64,000 nucleotides of DNA from Actibacterium sp. MT2.3-13A (GCF_018139985.1 NZ_JAGSOU010000007.1:111098-175097), one strand, 5' to 3'; shown: positions 9,631-18,547, numbered from the stretch's first letter. Program-made: numbers and translations. The notes: generated by a model from the sequence alone, not told the origin.

Positions 9631-10759
9631 CGCTTTCTCCGAATTCGGCGCGGATGGCGGCGGTGTCGCGGCCGATCGCGGGGGCGGGCGGCAGGGGCGC
9701 GCGCGGATGGTCGGCCCAGATCGCCGGCGCGGCCGGGATGGTCAGGGTGTCGCCCTGCGAGGTGGTGACGCAGCGCCGGCGCAGCGCCAGGTGGTGCGAC
9801 AGCTCCGGCACGCCGTTGACCGCGCCGAAGGCGATGCGTGCCGCAGCCAGCCGCTCGCGGAAGGTGGCCGCGTCGATGCCGGTGGTCACGGCGTGGATCT
9901 CGGCGTCCATCGCGTCGCGGTGGGCCACGCGCGCGGTGTTGCTGTCATAGCGCGGATCGGTGGCGATGTCCGGCCTCCGCAGCACCTCGGCGCAGAAGGC
10001 CACCCACTCGCGCTCGTTCTGGATCGACAGGATGGTCAGCGCCCCGTCCGAGGTGGGATAGGCGCCGTAGGGCGCAATCGAGGGGTGTCGCAGCCCCTGG
10101 CGGGTGGGGGCGCCGGCGCCGTAGTCGTGATGGACCAGCGGCACGGTCATCCATTCCGCCGCCACGTCGAACAGCGAGACCTTCAGCGACGCGCCCTCGC
10201 CGCTGCGCTCGCGCAGCAGCAGCGCCTCGGTGATCGCGGCATAGGCGGCCATGCCCGCGCCGATGTCGCAGACCGACACGCCGACTCGGCCCAGTTCGTT
10301 CTCGCCGCCCGAGATGGCGACCAGGCCGCTTTCGGCCTGGATCAGGAAATCATAGGCCTTCAGATGCGCGACCGCCGGATCCTCGCCATAGCCGGAGATG
10401 TCGCAGGTGATCAGCCGCGGGTAGCGTCGGCGCAGGCTCTCCGAGCCCAGGCCGAGGCGCTCCGTCGCGCCGGGGGCGAGGTTCTGCACGAACACGTCGG
10501 CCTGCGCCAGCATGCTTTGCAGGATCGCCCGGTCGGCGCTGTCCTTGATGTCCAGAACCACCGATTCCTTGCCCTGGTTGGTCCAGACGAAATACGAGCT
10601 GTCGCCCTGCGCCGCGTCGTCGTAGCCGCGCGCGAAATCGCCCTCGGGGCGCTCGATCTTGATCACCCGCGCGCCGGCGTCGGCCAGCCGCGAGGTGCAC
10701 AGCGGCGCCGCCACGGCCTGTTCCAGCGCGACGACGGTATATCCCTCCATCGGTAGCAT
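9623..10759 (-). CDS. Class III (CaiB/BaiF) CoA-transferase
   Basis: This enzyme moves CoA between carboxylates through an aspartyl-CoA mixed anhydride. The 378 residues begin MLPMEGYTVVALEQAVAAPL and contain RVIKIERPEGDFARGYD (about 35-50) and the KAYDFLIQAESGLVAISGG segment that carries the likely catalytic Asp. The start is set at 10759, where TGATG overlaps the acyl-CoA dehydrogenase stop; a longer reading has no family-like residues. In this operon it probably activates the free acid, for instance a C5 dicarboxylate, as mesaconyl-CoA transferase does in related pathways. Confidence 0.88.
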   Translation of the reverse strand: MLPMEGYTVVALEQAVAAPLCTSRLADAGARVIKIERPEGDFARGYDDAAQGDSSYFVWTNQGKESVVLDIKDSADRAILQSMLAQADVFVQNLAPGATERLGLGSESLRRRYPRLITCDISGYGEDPAVAHLKAYDFLIQAESGLVAISGGENELGRVGVSVCDIGAGMAAYAAITEALLLRERSGEGASLKVSLFDVAAEWMTVPLVHHDYGAGAPTRQGLRHPSIAPYGAYPTSDGALTILSIQNEREWVAFCAEVLRRPDIATDPRYDSNTARVAHRDAMDAEIHAVTTGIDAATFRERLAAARIAFGAVNGVPELSHHLALRRRCVTTSQGDTLTIPAAPAIWADHPRAPLPPAPAIGRDTAAIRAEFGESDD

Positions 10760-11913
10760 CAGAAACTCCGCGGCAGGCCCAGCGCGTGGGTCGCGATGTG
10801 GCTGAGGATCAGGTTGGTCGAGATCGGTGCGGTGCGGTAGAGCCGGGTCTCGCGGAACTTCCGCTCGATATGGTATTCGCGGGAGAAGGCGAAGCCGCCG
10901 AAGGTCTGCATGGCCACGTCGCCGGCCTTCCAACTGGCCTCGGCGGCGAGGTGCTTGGCGATGTTGGCCTCGGTGCCGCAGGGCCGGCCGGCGTCGAACA
11001 GGCGGGCGGCGTGTTCGACCATCAGCGCCGCGGCCGAGGTGTCGGCAAAACAGCTGGCGATCGGGAACTGGATGCCCTGGTTGGCGCCGATCGGGCGGCC
11101 GAACACCACCCGCTCATTGGCGTAGGCGGTGGCCTTTTCGATGAAATAGCGCGCGTCTCCGATGCATTCGGCCGCGATCAGGATGCGCTCGGCGTTCATG
11201 CCGTCCAGCACCACCTTGAAGCCCTCGCCCTCGGCCCCCAGCAGGTTTTCCGCCGGCACCATCAGGTCGTCGAAGAACAACTCGCAGGCGTGGTGGTTGA
11301 TCATCGCCTTGATCGGGCGCACGGTCAGGCCGTTGCCGATCGCTGCGCGCAGATCGACGATGAAGGCAGACATGCCCTGGGACTTCTTCGCGCATTGCTC
11401 GCGCGGGGTGGTGCGCGCCAGCAGCACCATGAGATCGGAATGTTCGACCCGGCTGATCCAGACCTTCTGGCCGTTTACCCGGTAATGGTCGCCGTCGCGC
11501 ACCGCGGTTGTCTTGAGGTTGGTGGTGTCGGTGCCGGTGGTCGGCTCGGTCACGCCGAAGCTTTGCAGGCGCAGCTCTCCCGAGGCGATCTTGGGCAGAT
11601 AGGCCCGTTTCTGTGCGTCCGAGCCGTGCCGCAGCACCGCGCCCATCACATACATCTGCGCGTGGCAGGCGCCCGGATGGCCGCCGCTGCGGCTGACCTC
11701 TTCGAGGATGGCACAGGATTCCACCAGCCCGAGCCCGGCGCCGCCGTATTCCTCGGGGATCAGGGCGGAGAGGAACCCGGCCTCGGTCAGCGCTTTCACG
11801 AAATCGGTCGGGTAGCCGCCGGTTTCATCCAACTCGCGCCAATAGTCCTCGCCGAACCCGGCGCAAAGCTGCGCCACGGCGCGGCGGATATCCTCAAGCT
11901 CACCTTCGGACAT
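10759..11913 (-). CDS. Acyl-CoA dehydrogenase
   Basis: This FAD flavoenzyme introduces a 2,3 double bond in an acyl-CoA and passes electrons to ETF. The 384 residues carry the family blocks IPEEYGGAGLGLVESCAILE (about 52-72), QSFGVTEPTTGTDTTNLKTT (about 118-138), GQKVWISRVEHSDLMVLLAR and FGRPIGANQGIQFPIA. The common C-terminal YEGT catalytic Glu is replaced by YRTA, while GMNAERILIAAECIG retains a Glu where isovaleryl-CoA and long-chain enzymes place theirs. It is the first gene of the four-gene operon and divergent from a LysR gene. A branched dicarboxylyl-CoA such as methylsuccinyl-CoA is a reasonable guess only. Confidence 0.9.
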   Translation of the reverse strand: MSEGELEDIRRAVAQLCAGFGEDYWRELDETGGYPTDFVKALTEAGFLSALIPEEYGGAGLGLVESCAILEEVSRSGGHPGACHAQMYVMGAVLRHGSDAQKRAYLPKIASGELRLQSFGVTEPTTGTDTTNLKTTAVRDGDHYRVNGQKVWISRVEHSDLMVLLARTTPREQCAKKSQGMSAFIVDLRAAIGNGLTVRPIKAMINHHACELFFDDLMVPAENLLGAEGEGFKVVLDGMNAERILIAAECIGDARYFIEKATAYANERVVFGRPIGANQGIQFPIASCFADTSAAALMVEHAARLFDAGRPCGTEANIAKHLAAEASWKAGDVAMQTFGGFAFSREYHIERKFRETRLYRTAPISTNLILSHIATHALGLPRSF

Positions 11914-11925
11914 GCTGTCCCTCCG

Positions 11926-11947
11926 TTATTGCTGCGGGTGACAATAA
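11926..11947. promoter_or_regulatory. Candidate LysR operator between divergent genes
   Basis: The inverted repeat TTATTG-N10-CAATAA (arms 11926-11931 and 11942-11947) lies in the short gap between the acyl-CoA dehydrogenase operon and the divergent LysR gene. Size and place fit a LysR-type site. Confidence 0.45.
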
Positions 11948-12016
11948 TGCGGTCAGGGGATTGACGAAAATTTCAAAATAATTGGAAAACCGTTCGAAAA
12001 TATGGAACGGTTCCGG

Positions 12017-12904
12017 ATGTCCCACCGCAAGCTGCCCCCGCTCAACTCCGTCCGCACCTTCGAATCCGCGGCCCGCACCGGCGGGGTGCGCGCCGCCGCG
12101 CAGGAACTCAACGTCAGCCAGTCCGCGGTCAGCCGCCATATCGCGATCCTCGAGGAATATCTCCAGACGCCGCTTTTCGTGCGCAGCGGCCGGCGGCTGG
12201 TGCTGACCGATGCCGGGCGCGAATACCTGCAACAGCTCGAGCCCGCGCTGGACAGCATCGCCCGCGCCAGCCTGCGCGCCACCAGCGTCAAGCCGCGCGA
12301 GAGGCTCAGCGTGTCGGCGCCGCCCAGCTTCATCAGCAACTGGATCCTGCCGCGGCTGAGCGGTTTTCTCGAACAGCACCCCGAGATCGAACTGCGGCTG
12401 GTGGACCGGATGACCTTTCCCGAATCCGGGGAGGACGTGGATTGCGCCATCGAATACCGGATCGACACCTCGCCGCGGCTGCGCTCCGAGGCGCTGATGT
12501 CGGACGAGATCGTGCCGATGGCGGCGCCGGACTACATCTCGCGCTTCGCGATCCGGGGGCTGGACGATCTGTCGGTCTGCACCCTGATCGAGACCGAGCG
12601 CCGGCTGGTGTCCTGGTCCGATATCCTGCCCGCCGCCACAGCGCGCGCCCGGCCGCGGATCCTGACGCTGAGCCTGTCGGTCCATGCGCTTGAGGCTGCG
12701 CGGCAGGGCTATGGCGTGGCCCTGGCCAACCGCCACAACGCCAGCCGGCTGGTGCGGTCGGGCGAGTTGCGCGTCCCGTTCCTGCTGGACCAGGCCCATC
12801 TGCCGCCGCGCCCGCGCTATTACTATTCGGTCCCGCCCAACCGCAGATCGGAGAAGGAGCGCGCCTTCCGCGACTGGCTGGACCGCGAGATCGCCCGCGC
12901 CTAG
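12017..12904 (+). CDS. LysR family transcriptional regulator (GcvA-like)
   Basis: The 295 residues have an N-terminal winged helix-turn-helix (LPPLNSVRTFESAARTGGVR then ELNVSQSAVSRHIAILEEYL, about 5-50) and a periplasmic-binding-like effector domain. It is divergent from the CoA-thioester operon and probably its activator. The ATG at 12017 has GGAACGG six bases upstream; an in-frame ATG at 12002 would add five residues. Its TAG stop shares CTAG with the stop of the convergent AbrB-family gene. Confidence 0.9.
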   Translation: MSHRKLPPLNSVRTFESAARTGGVRAAAQELNVSQSAVSRHIAILEEYLQTPLFVRSGRRLVLTDAGREYLQQLEPALDSIARASLRATSVKPRERLSVSAPPSFISNWILPRLSGFLEQHPEIELRLVDRMTFPESGEDVDCAIEYRIDTSPRLRSEALMSDEIVPMAAPDYISRFAIRGLDDLSVCTLIETERRLVSWSDILPAATARARPRILTLSLSVHALEAARQGYGVALANRHNASRLVRSGELRVPFLLDQAHLPPRPRYYYSVPPNRRSEKERAFRDWLDREIARA

Positions 12905-13959
12905 TCCGGCTTCGACCGAAGGAACAGCAGCCTGAAGACGATCGGCGAGATCATGACCGCCACGGAGATGCGGGCAATGTGGTGGACCGCGACGAAGACC
13001 GGGTCCTCGCCGAGGGAGATGGAGATCAGGCTCATCTCAGCCAGGCCGCCGGGGGCGAAGGAGATGAACAGCAGCGGGACATGCATGCCGAACAGCTGTT
13101 TGAGGGCCAGCGCGGAAAGCGCCGCGATGCCGAGCGACGAGCAGAGCGCCAAAAAGCCGCTCGCCAGGCCGCGCAACAGCGCCGAGCCGGTCAGCCCCTT
13201 GAACCGCGACCCCAGAACCGCGCCGATCGCCAACTGCGAGACCTTGACCAGTTCGCCGGGGACCTGGGCCGCGGTGATGCCGGTGGCGTGCAGCAAGGTG
13301 CTGAGCAGGAACGGGCCCACCATGATCCCCGCGGGCAGCCGGAGACGGGTCGAAACGCCGGCGCCGACAATCGCGGCGGCGGCAAGCAGCGCGACGTCCA
13401 CGAGTGTCAGGGCGTGCGCGCCGGTTTCCATCACCACTCCGGCCGCGCTGCCGACCGCGTTGCCCAGCGCCAGCGACAGGATGGCCGGCACCGTCAGAAC
13501 CGCCAGCGTCACCCGCACGAAATGCTGCATCGCCATGCTGGTGCCGTTGCCGCCGTAGGACTCTCCGATCAGCACGGCCTCCACCAGCCCGCCGGGGCTG
13601 GCCGCGAAATAGGCGGTGGTGCGGTCATAGCCGGCGACCTTTCGCAGGACATAGGTGTTCACCAGCTGGATCAGCATCGCGACGGGGCCGATGGCCAGCA
13701 GGCTGGGCCACCAGGTCAGCATCTGGTCGAGGATATCGGGCGACACGCGCGCGCCGATCATCAGGCCGATGATCGGGACGAAGACGAGCCGCGTATGCCG
13801 GGGCATGGCCATCGGCTGTCCCATCACCGTGAGCCCGGCAATCGCGGCGGCGGCGGTGAACAGAAGCGGGCCCAGCATCCACGGCAGCGGCAGGCCGATC
13901 TGTTGCGCGGCGAAGGCTCCGATCAATGCGGTGAAGGCTGTTGCGAGCTGTCCGATCAT
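12901..13959 (-). CDS. AbrB family membrane protein
   Basis: This is an integral membrane protein of the AbrB/PF05145 duplication family, once linked to ammonia-mono-oxygenase regulation and now thought to be transporters. The 352 residues hold two similar halves, each with a glycine-rich segment: LPLPWMLGPLLFTAAAAIAG (about 22-41) and LRLPAGIMVGPFLLSTLL (about 190-210), plus paired SPGGLVEAVLIGESYGG and APGGLAEMSLISISLGE motifs. The start at 13959 is chosen because the upstream extension is not membrane-like. It ends tail to tail with the LysR gene, sharing four bases. The substrate is unknown. Confidence 0.85.
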   Translation of the reverse strand: MIGQLATAFTALIGAFAAQQIGLPLPWMLGPLLFTAAAAIAGLTVMGQPMAMPRHTRLVFVPIIGLMIGARVSPDILDQMLTWWPSLLAIGPVAMLIQLVNTYVLRKVAGYDRTTAYFAASPGGLVEAVLIGESYGGNGTSMAMQHFVRVTLAVLTVPAILSLALGNAVGSAAGVVMETGAHALTLVDVALLAAAAIVGAGVSTRLRLPAGIMVGPFLLSTLLHATGITAAQVPGELVKVSQLAIGAVLGSRFKGLTGSALLRGLASGFLALCSSLGIAALSALALKQLFGMHVPLLFISFAPGGLAEMSLISISLGEDPVFVAVHHIARISVAVMISPIVFRLLFLRSKPD

Positions 13960-14079
13960 GTGTCTGGCAATTCTCTGTCGCCCGCGCCGGGGGCCTTGGC
14001 GCCGGTCGGGATTGAGGGGTCTGATGCCTGTGCGGCAATACCGGATGTCGGAGGGCGACTGCCAGAGGTATTGTCCAAC

Positions 14080-14096
14080 GTTCCTGCATACGAAAA
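14080..14096 (+). promoter_or_regulatory. Weak candidate IclR-type site
   Basis: GTTCCTGCATACGAAAA resembles the first two blocks of the operator family found across the island (compare 45791 and 24788), but the third block is missing. It lies between the AbrB gene and the DMT transporter gene. Confidence 0.3.
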
Positions 14097-14192
14097 AATG
14101 TTCCAAGAAAATTGCATTCTCCGTGGCCCCCCGTTTATCCATGCATTGCAGTAGGTAAGGGGGCGGCGGTGGGTGCATTCCCAGGCGAATTC

Positions 14193-15062
14193 ATGGCTCT
14201 CGGCGCTGCGTTTGCGTTCGCTGCGGCCAATTTCTGCGTCTCGCAGACGACCCGTTCCGGCGGCGACAAGGGGACGGTGTTCTCGGTGCTGGTGACGCTG
14301 GTGATGTCTGCCGGCGTCTGGCTGGCTGGGGGCGCGGGCGGGATCGAAGGGGGCGACCCGCTGGCCGGGGTGCTCTGGTTCGCGGTTGCCGGGGTCGCGG
14401 CCATGGTGCTGGGGCGGACGCTTCTGTTCAGTTCGGTCCGGCAGTTGGGCGTGGCGCGCTCGTCGGCGGTGAAGCGCCTCAACCCGTTCTTTTCGGTGCT
14501 GCTGGCGTCGCTCCTGCTGGGAGAGGCGCTGACCGGCGGGGAGCTTGCGGGGGTCGTGCTGATCGCGCTGTCCTTCGGGCTGCTGATCCACGAGGCGCTG
14601 AGCCGGAGCGGGGACCGCGAGGCTCGGTCGATCCCGGCCTACGGGGTGGGCGTCGCGGCGGCGCTGTCCTACGCCTTTGCCTATGTCGCGCGCAAATACG
14701 GGCTTGCCGCGATGGACTCGCCGGCGTTGGGCACCTTCATCTCGGCGCTCAGCGGGCTTCTGGCCTTCGCGGTCATCGCCTGTTTTTCCCAGCGCTACCG
14801 GGCGAGTTTCCTGGGCATGTTCGCCTTTCTCGACCGCTGGGTGGTGGCGGCGTCGATCCTGATGTCCGCGGGGCAGATCCTGTTTTTCGCGGCGCTGGCC
14901 GTGGCCGAGGTTTCAACCGTCGCGATGATCGGCTCCGTGGAGATCTTCATCGCGATGTTCCTGTCCTCAGTCGTCTTCCGGTCCGAGCCCATCCCGTCGC
15001 TGCGGGTGCTGGTGGCGGCGGGTTTCGCGATGGTGGGCGTGATTTTCGTCGCTATCGGATAG
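14193..15062 (+). CDS. EamA/DMT superfamily permease
   Basis: This is a ten-helix drug/metabolite-type transporter. The protein starts MALGAAFAFAAANFCVSQTT and ends with a helix in FAMVGVIFVAIG; the internal pair of EamA halves is visible. It is clearly related to the DMT protein at 26239-27210 (for example LGRTLLFSSVRQLG against LGRFGNYRATQALG), so the island has two copies. The start is uncertain: GTG at 14169 with a GGGGG run upstream would add eight residues. It may export or import a pathway metabolite. Confidence 0.82.
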   Translation: MALGAAFAFAAANFCVSQTTRSGGDKGTVFSVLVTLVMSAGVWLAGGAGGIEGGDPLAGVLWFAVAGVAAMVLGRTLLFSSVRQLGVARSSAVKRLNPFFSVLLASLLLGEALTGGELAGVVLIALSFGLLIHEALSRSGDREARSIPAYGVGVAAALSYAFAYVARKYGLAAMDSPALGTFISALSGLLAFAVIACFSQRYRASFLGMFAFLDRWVVAASILMSAGQILFFAALAVAEVSTVAMIGSVEIFIAMFLSSVVFRSEPIPSLRVLVAAGFAMVGVIFVAIG

Positions 15063-15113
15063 CTAGCTGAGGGCCCTGTCAGCGAAAAAATATCTAGCAA
15101 GGTGCTAAAAAAT

Positions 15114-15168
15114 GTTCCCCTATATGGACCGACGTCTCATTGACGGCGTGGCGATATTATCCTTTAAT
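15114..15168 (+). promoter_or_regulatory. IclR-type operator with adjacent sigma70 promoter (tct operon A)
   Basis: The operator GTTCCCCTATATGGACC starts at 15114. A third block GTCTCA follows at 15134-15139, then a -35 box TTGACG at 15140-15145 and a -10-like TTTAAT at 15163-15168 with a 17-base spacer. The distance from the first G to the -35 box is 26 bases, identical to the sites at 38883, 45791 and 49653 (minus strand). The operator directly upstream of the -35 box suits an activator. The remaining 150 bases to the tctC start have no other clear signal. Confidence 0.72.
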
Positions 15169-15318
15169 CTTCTCAATCCTGCTGCATCGAAGACTCAAGG
15201 GAAAAGGGTGGGTCCGGCAAGTGCGAGGCCTGTTGCGACGGGCAGGCAGGACAGCAGAACTGCGAGCTGATGGTCTGCGATCAGCGATAATAAAAGTGTT
15301 CGGTTAGGGAGGAAGAAC

Positions 15319-16347
15319 ATGAGGCGACAATTTCTGAAGGGGCTGGCAGCCGTCGCGGCGATGGGGCTGACCGGCCTTCCCGCGATGGCGCAGGACGCGC
15401 AGCAGTTTTACGCTGGCAAGGCGATCAAGTGGATCGTGCCCTACAAGCCCGGCGGCGGCTATGACGAGTACAGCCGTCTGCTCGCGCCCTACATGGAGAA
15501 ATACACCGGCGCGCGCATCGAGATCGTGAACGTGCCCGGCGCGGGCGGGATGAAGGGGGCGAACGAGATTTTCAACGCGCCCGACGACGGCCTGACCGTC
15601 GGCATCATCAACGGGTCTGCCATGGTGACCAACCAGCTCGCCGAGATCAAGGGCGCGCGCTACAAGGTCGCCGACTACAACTTCCTCGGACGCGTCGCCG
15701 CGGATGTCCGTGTTCTGGTGACCTCGCCGAACAACGGCTTTGGCAGCCTCGAGGACATCATGTCCAGCGACTCTCCGATCGTGCTGGGCGCCACCGGCCT
15801 TGGCGGTTCGACCTATGTGGACGCCGTGATCATCGGGGACGTGTTCAAGCTGAAGCAGAAGGTCGTGCACGGCTTCAACAGCTCCAGCGACGTGCGTCAG
15901 GCGCTTCTGCGCGGGGATATCCACGGCATGTGGGGCTCGCTGGGTAGCGCGCTGAGCGGGGCCGCGAACGGCGACCACCGCATCATCCTGCAAAGCGGCC
16001 GCGGCGAGATCCCCGGTGTCGGCAATGTGCCGAGCCTGTTCGACTACATCGAAAAGGCGGAGAACAAGGAACTGGCCGCCGAGATCATGACCGCCTGGGA
16101 CGCGCTGAACGCCGTCGGCCGCCCCGTGGCCGCCCCTCCGGGGATCCCGGAGGACCGCGTCGCCTTCCTGCGTGATGCGTTCCAGAAGTCGATGAATGAC
16201 CCCGACTTCCTGGCCAAGGCGAACAGCGCCGAGCGCGAACTGTCCTTTGCCGACGGCGCCACCATGGCGACCGTGGCGGCCCAGGCCACGCAGATGTCGC
16301 CCGAGGTCGAAAAGCTGATGATCGCCGCGATCCGGGGCGAGCTCTGA
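15319..16347 (+). CDS. tctC: TTT transporter solute receptor (TctC/Bug family)
   Basis: This periplasmic receptor feeds a TctAB permease. The 342 residues begin with a signal peptide (RRQFLKGLAAVAAMGLTGLP, cleavage near AMAQ) and the Bug-family strand KWIVPYKPGGGYDEYSRLLA (about 35-54), then VNVPGAGGMKGANEIF. Length is normal. GGGAGGAAG precedes the ATG. It is first in a long operon with TctA, TctB, a bicupin, a EutA-type ATPase and a second TctBCA set, under the IclR-type promoter at 15114. An aromatic carboxylate is the likely ligand by context, as for TphC-type receptors. Confidence 0.92.
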   Translation: MRRQFLKGLAAVAAMGLTGLPAMAQDAQQFYAGKAIKWIVPYKPGGGYDEYSRLLAPYMEKYTGARIEIVNVPGAGGMKGANEIFNAPDDGLTVGIINGSAMVTNQLAEIKGARYKVADYNFLGRVAADVRVLVTSPNNGFGSLEDIMSSDSPIVLGATGLGGSTYVDAVIIGDVFKLKQKVVHGFNSSSDVRQALLRGDIHGMWGSLGSALSGAANGDHRIILQSGRGEIPGVGNVPSLFDYIEKAENKELAAEIMTAWDALNAVGRPVAAPPGIPEDRVAFLRDAFQKSMNDPDFLAKANSAERELSFADGATMATVAAQATQMSPEVEKLMIAAIRGEL

Positions 16348-16361
16348 CACCAGCATTCGGG

Positions 16362-16397
16362 CAGGCGCCCGGGCTGCGATCCCGGCCCGGGCGCCTG
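16362..16397 (+). terminator. Strong hairpin between tctC and tctA
   Basis: Perfect 13-base arms CAGGCGCCCGGGC (16362-16374) and GCCCGGGCGCCTG (16385-16397) with a 10-base loop are followed by TTTGCGTCTGT. It probably acts as partial terminator or mRNA stabiliser, giving more receptor than permease. Confidence 0.65.
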
Positions 16398-16432
16398 TTT
16401 GCGTCTGTCACCAATTTCCGAGAGTTTGGAAA

Positions 16433-17938
16433 ATGACAATAATTGAGGGCCTGAGCAGCGGTTTCCTGCAGGCCATAAGCCTAGACGTCTTGCCATACCT
16501 GGTCGTGGGGGCGGTGTTCGGCCTGATCATCGGTGTCATCCCCGGCCTGAGCGGCCATTTCGCCATGGCCATGGCCGTCACTTTTCTCTACTCGATGGAG
16601 CCTGGTGCAGGCATCGCCTTTCTGCTCGGGGCGCATTCGACGGTGGCGCAGGGCGGCGGCCTGACCGCCATCCTGTTCTCGACGCCAGGAACCGGGCAGA
16701 ACGCCGCGACATTGCTGGATGGGCCGCCGATGCGCGACCGCGGCGAGGTCGGGCTGGCGGTCGGCGCGGCGATGGCGTCGTGCTTCCTCGGCGCGACCTT
16801 CGGCGCGATCGCGCTGGCCGCGTTGCTGCCGGTGCTGCGCGACGTGGTGCTGTTCTTCGGTCCGCCCGAGATATTCGTTCTCGCCTTCCTTGCGCTGACC
16901 TTCGTCGCCGTCCTCGGCAAGGAGGACATGACGCGCAGCCTGATCGCGGCCCTGATGGGGATGCTTCTGGCGATGATCGGTCTGGACAACGTGACCAACA
17001 CCGCGCGCTTCACCATGGGGTCGCTGACCCTTGAGGATGGTCTCGCCATGGTGCCGGTGATCCTGGGCCTCTTCGCCGTGGCCGAGATGTTCGAGCTCTG
17101 GGCGCAGGGCGGCGCCCTGGCCAAGAAGATGGAGAACCCGCTGTCGGCGCGCGACACGCAGCGCCAGATCTTCTCCGGCATCCTGGCCGCGTTCAAGCAC
17201 AGCTGGCTGGTCATCCGATGTTCGACCATCGGCACGGTGATGGGGCTGATTCCCGGCCTCGGCAGCGCGCCGGCCGCCTTTGTCGCCTATGGCCATGCCA
17301 AGCAGACCTCGAAGAACAAGGAGCTGTTCGGCAAGGGCAACATCGAGGGCGTGATCGGCGCCGAGGCCGCGAATGACGCGGTGGAGGGGGGCGCGCTGGC
17401 CTCGACCCTGGCCTTCGGCATCCCCGGCAGCTCGTCGATGGCGATCCTGCTGAGCGGGCTGTTCATCCTCGGGCTCGAAACCGGGCCGACGATGCTGAAC
17501 AACCATGTCGATATCGTCTTCATCATGATCTTCACCATCATCATCGGCAATCTCGTCGGCACCCTGATCGGCATGTTCATGGTGAACCCGCTGTCGCGCG
17601 CCACCTCGATCCGCGCCACGCTGATGGTGCCGGTGCTGATGGTGATCATCGTGACCGGCGCCTATGCCTCCGAGCGGTCGCTGTTCGACATCGGCGTCGC
17701 GCTGGTGTTCGGCGTGCTGGGCTACCTGATGAAGGTGCTGAACTATTCGCGGGCGGCGCTGCTGATCGGCTTCGTGCTGGGCTTCGCGGTGGAGAAGAAC
17801 CTGTATCTCGCGCTGCTGCTGGACGGCCCGCTGTTCTTCCTTCAGCCGATCCCGCTGGGCCTGTCGATCCTGACGCTGCTGTTCCTCGGCTACAACATCT
17901 ACATCATCGCGCGCGACCGCCGGAGGGCCGTGAAATGA
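16433..17938 (+). CDS. tctA: TTT transporter large permease (TctA)
   Basis: This is the large membrane subunit of a tripartite tricarboxylate transporter, with about 12 helices. The 501 residues show the duplicated family signature: GVIPGLSGHFAMAMAVTF (about 30-48) and GLIPGLGSAPAAFVAYGHAK (about 265-285), plus GVIGAEAANDAVEGGALAST and FGIPGSSSMAILL. Length is typical. It overlaps tctB by four bases (ATGA). Confidence 0.95.
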   Translation: MTIIEGLSSGFLQAISLDVLPYLVVGAVFGLIIGVIPGLSGHFAMAMAVTFLYSMEPGAGIAFLLGAHSTVAQGGGLTAILFSTPGTGQNAATLLDGPPMRDRGEVGLAVGAAMASCFLGATFGAIALAALLPVLRDVVLFFGPPEIFVLAFLALTFVAVLGKEDMTRSLIAALMGMLLAMIGLDNVTNTARFTMGSLTLEDGLAMVPVILGLFAVAEMFELWAQGGALAKKMENPLSARDTQRQIFSGILAAFKHSWLVIRCSTIGTVMGLIPGLGSAPAAFVAYGHAKQTSKNKELFGKGNIEGVIGAEAANDAVEGGALASTLAFGIPGSSSMAILLSGLFILGLETGPTMLNNHVDIVFIMIFTIIIGNLVGTLIGMFMVNPLSRATSIRATLMVPVLMVIIVTGAYASERSLFDIGVALVFGVLGYLMKVLNYSRAALLIGFVLGFAVEKNLYLALLLDGPLFFLQPIPLGLSILTLLFLGYNIYIIARDRRRAVK

Positions 17939-18495
17939 GCGACACCCTGAAGACCCCCGACATCGAGACCGACGACCGGACGGCCGCCGCCTTCGAACAG
18001 GGCCAGGAGCGGGACCGTTTCGCGCTGGAGGTCGTGTTCCTGGCGGTCCTAGCCGTGGTCGTGATCGCCGCTTTTTTCGAGGCGCTGACCTACGATCTGG
18101 TCTCGTCGCGCACCCCCTTCGTGATCATGGTGCCGCTGATGGGCCTGATCGCCTTCCAGGCCGCGCGCATGGCGCGCTCGGGGATGTGGGGCGCCGTGGG
18201 CGGGCGCATCGCCCGGGTCTGGAGCGGCAACAACCCATATTTCAACAAGATCCTTGTGATCATGTTGTGCAGCGTCCTGCTGCTGGGCGCGGTCCTGGTC
18301 ATCGGCCATTACGCCGCGATCTTCGCCTTCATCTTCGTGCTGGTGCGGGCGCTGGCGCGCGAACGGCTGAAGCTCAGCCTGCTGGTCGCGGCAATCACCA
18401 CGGTTGTGATCTTCGCCCTGTTCGAGGTGGGCTTCGACATCGAGCTCTATCGGGGGCTGATCATCCGCTACCTGCAGGGCTACCGCGACTTCTGA
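17935..18495 (+). CDS. tctB: TTT transporter small permease (TctB)
   Basis: This is the small membrane subunit with four helices. The 186 residues carry a hydrophilic N-terminal tail of about 30 residues and end with FDIELYRGLIIRYLQGYRDF; the ELYRGL pattern recurs in the second TctB at 21273 (YELYRGLL). It is translationally coupled to tctA. Confidence 0.85.
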   Translation: MSDTLKTPDIETDDRTAAAFEQGQERDRFALEVVFLAVLAVVVIAAFFEALTYDLVSSRTPFVIMVPLMGLIAFQAARMARSGMWGAVGGRIARVWSGNNPYFNKILVIMLCSVLLLGAVLVIGHYAAIFAFIFVLVRALARERLKLSLLVAAITTVVIFALFEVGFDIELYRGLIIRYLQGYRDF

Positions 18496-18547
18496 GCGCG
18501 GCGGAGGGCCCCGCGCCGTTCCATCCAGAAACAAGAGGACGATCCAT

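Noticed and set aside
12004..12014. GGAACGGTTCC at the LysR start as an IclR-type site
   Set aside because: The order of half-sites is reversed (GGAAC then GTTCC) and spacing is too short compared with the island's operators.
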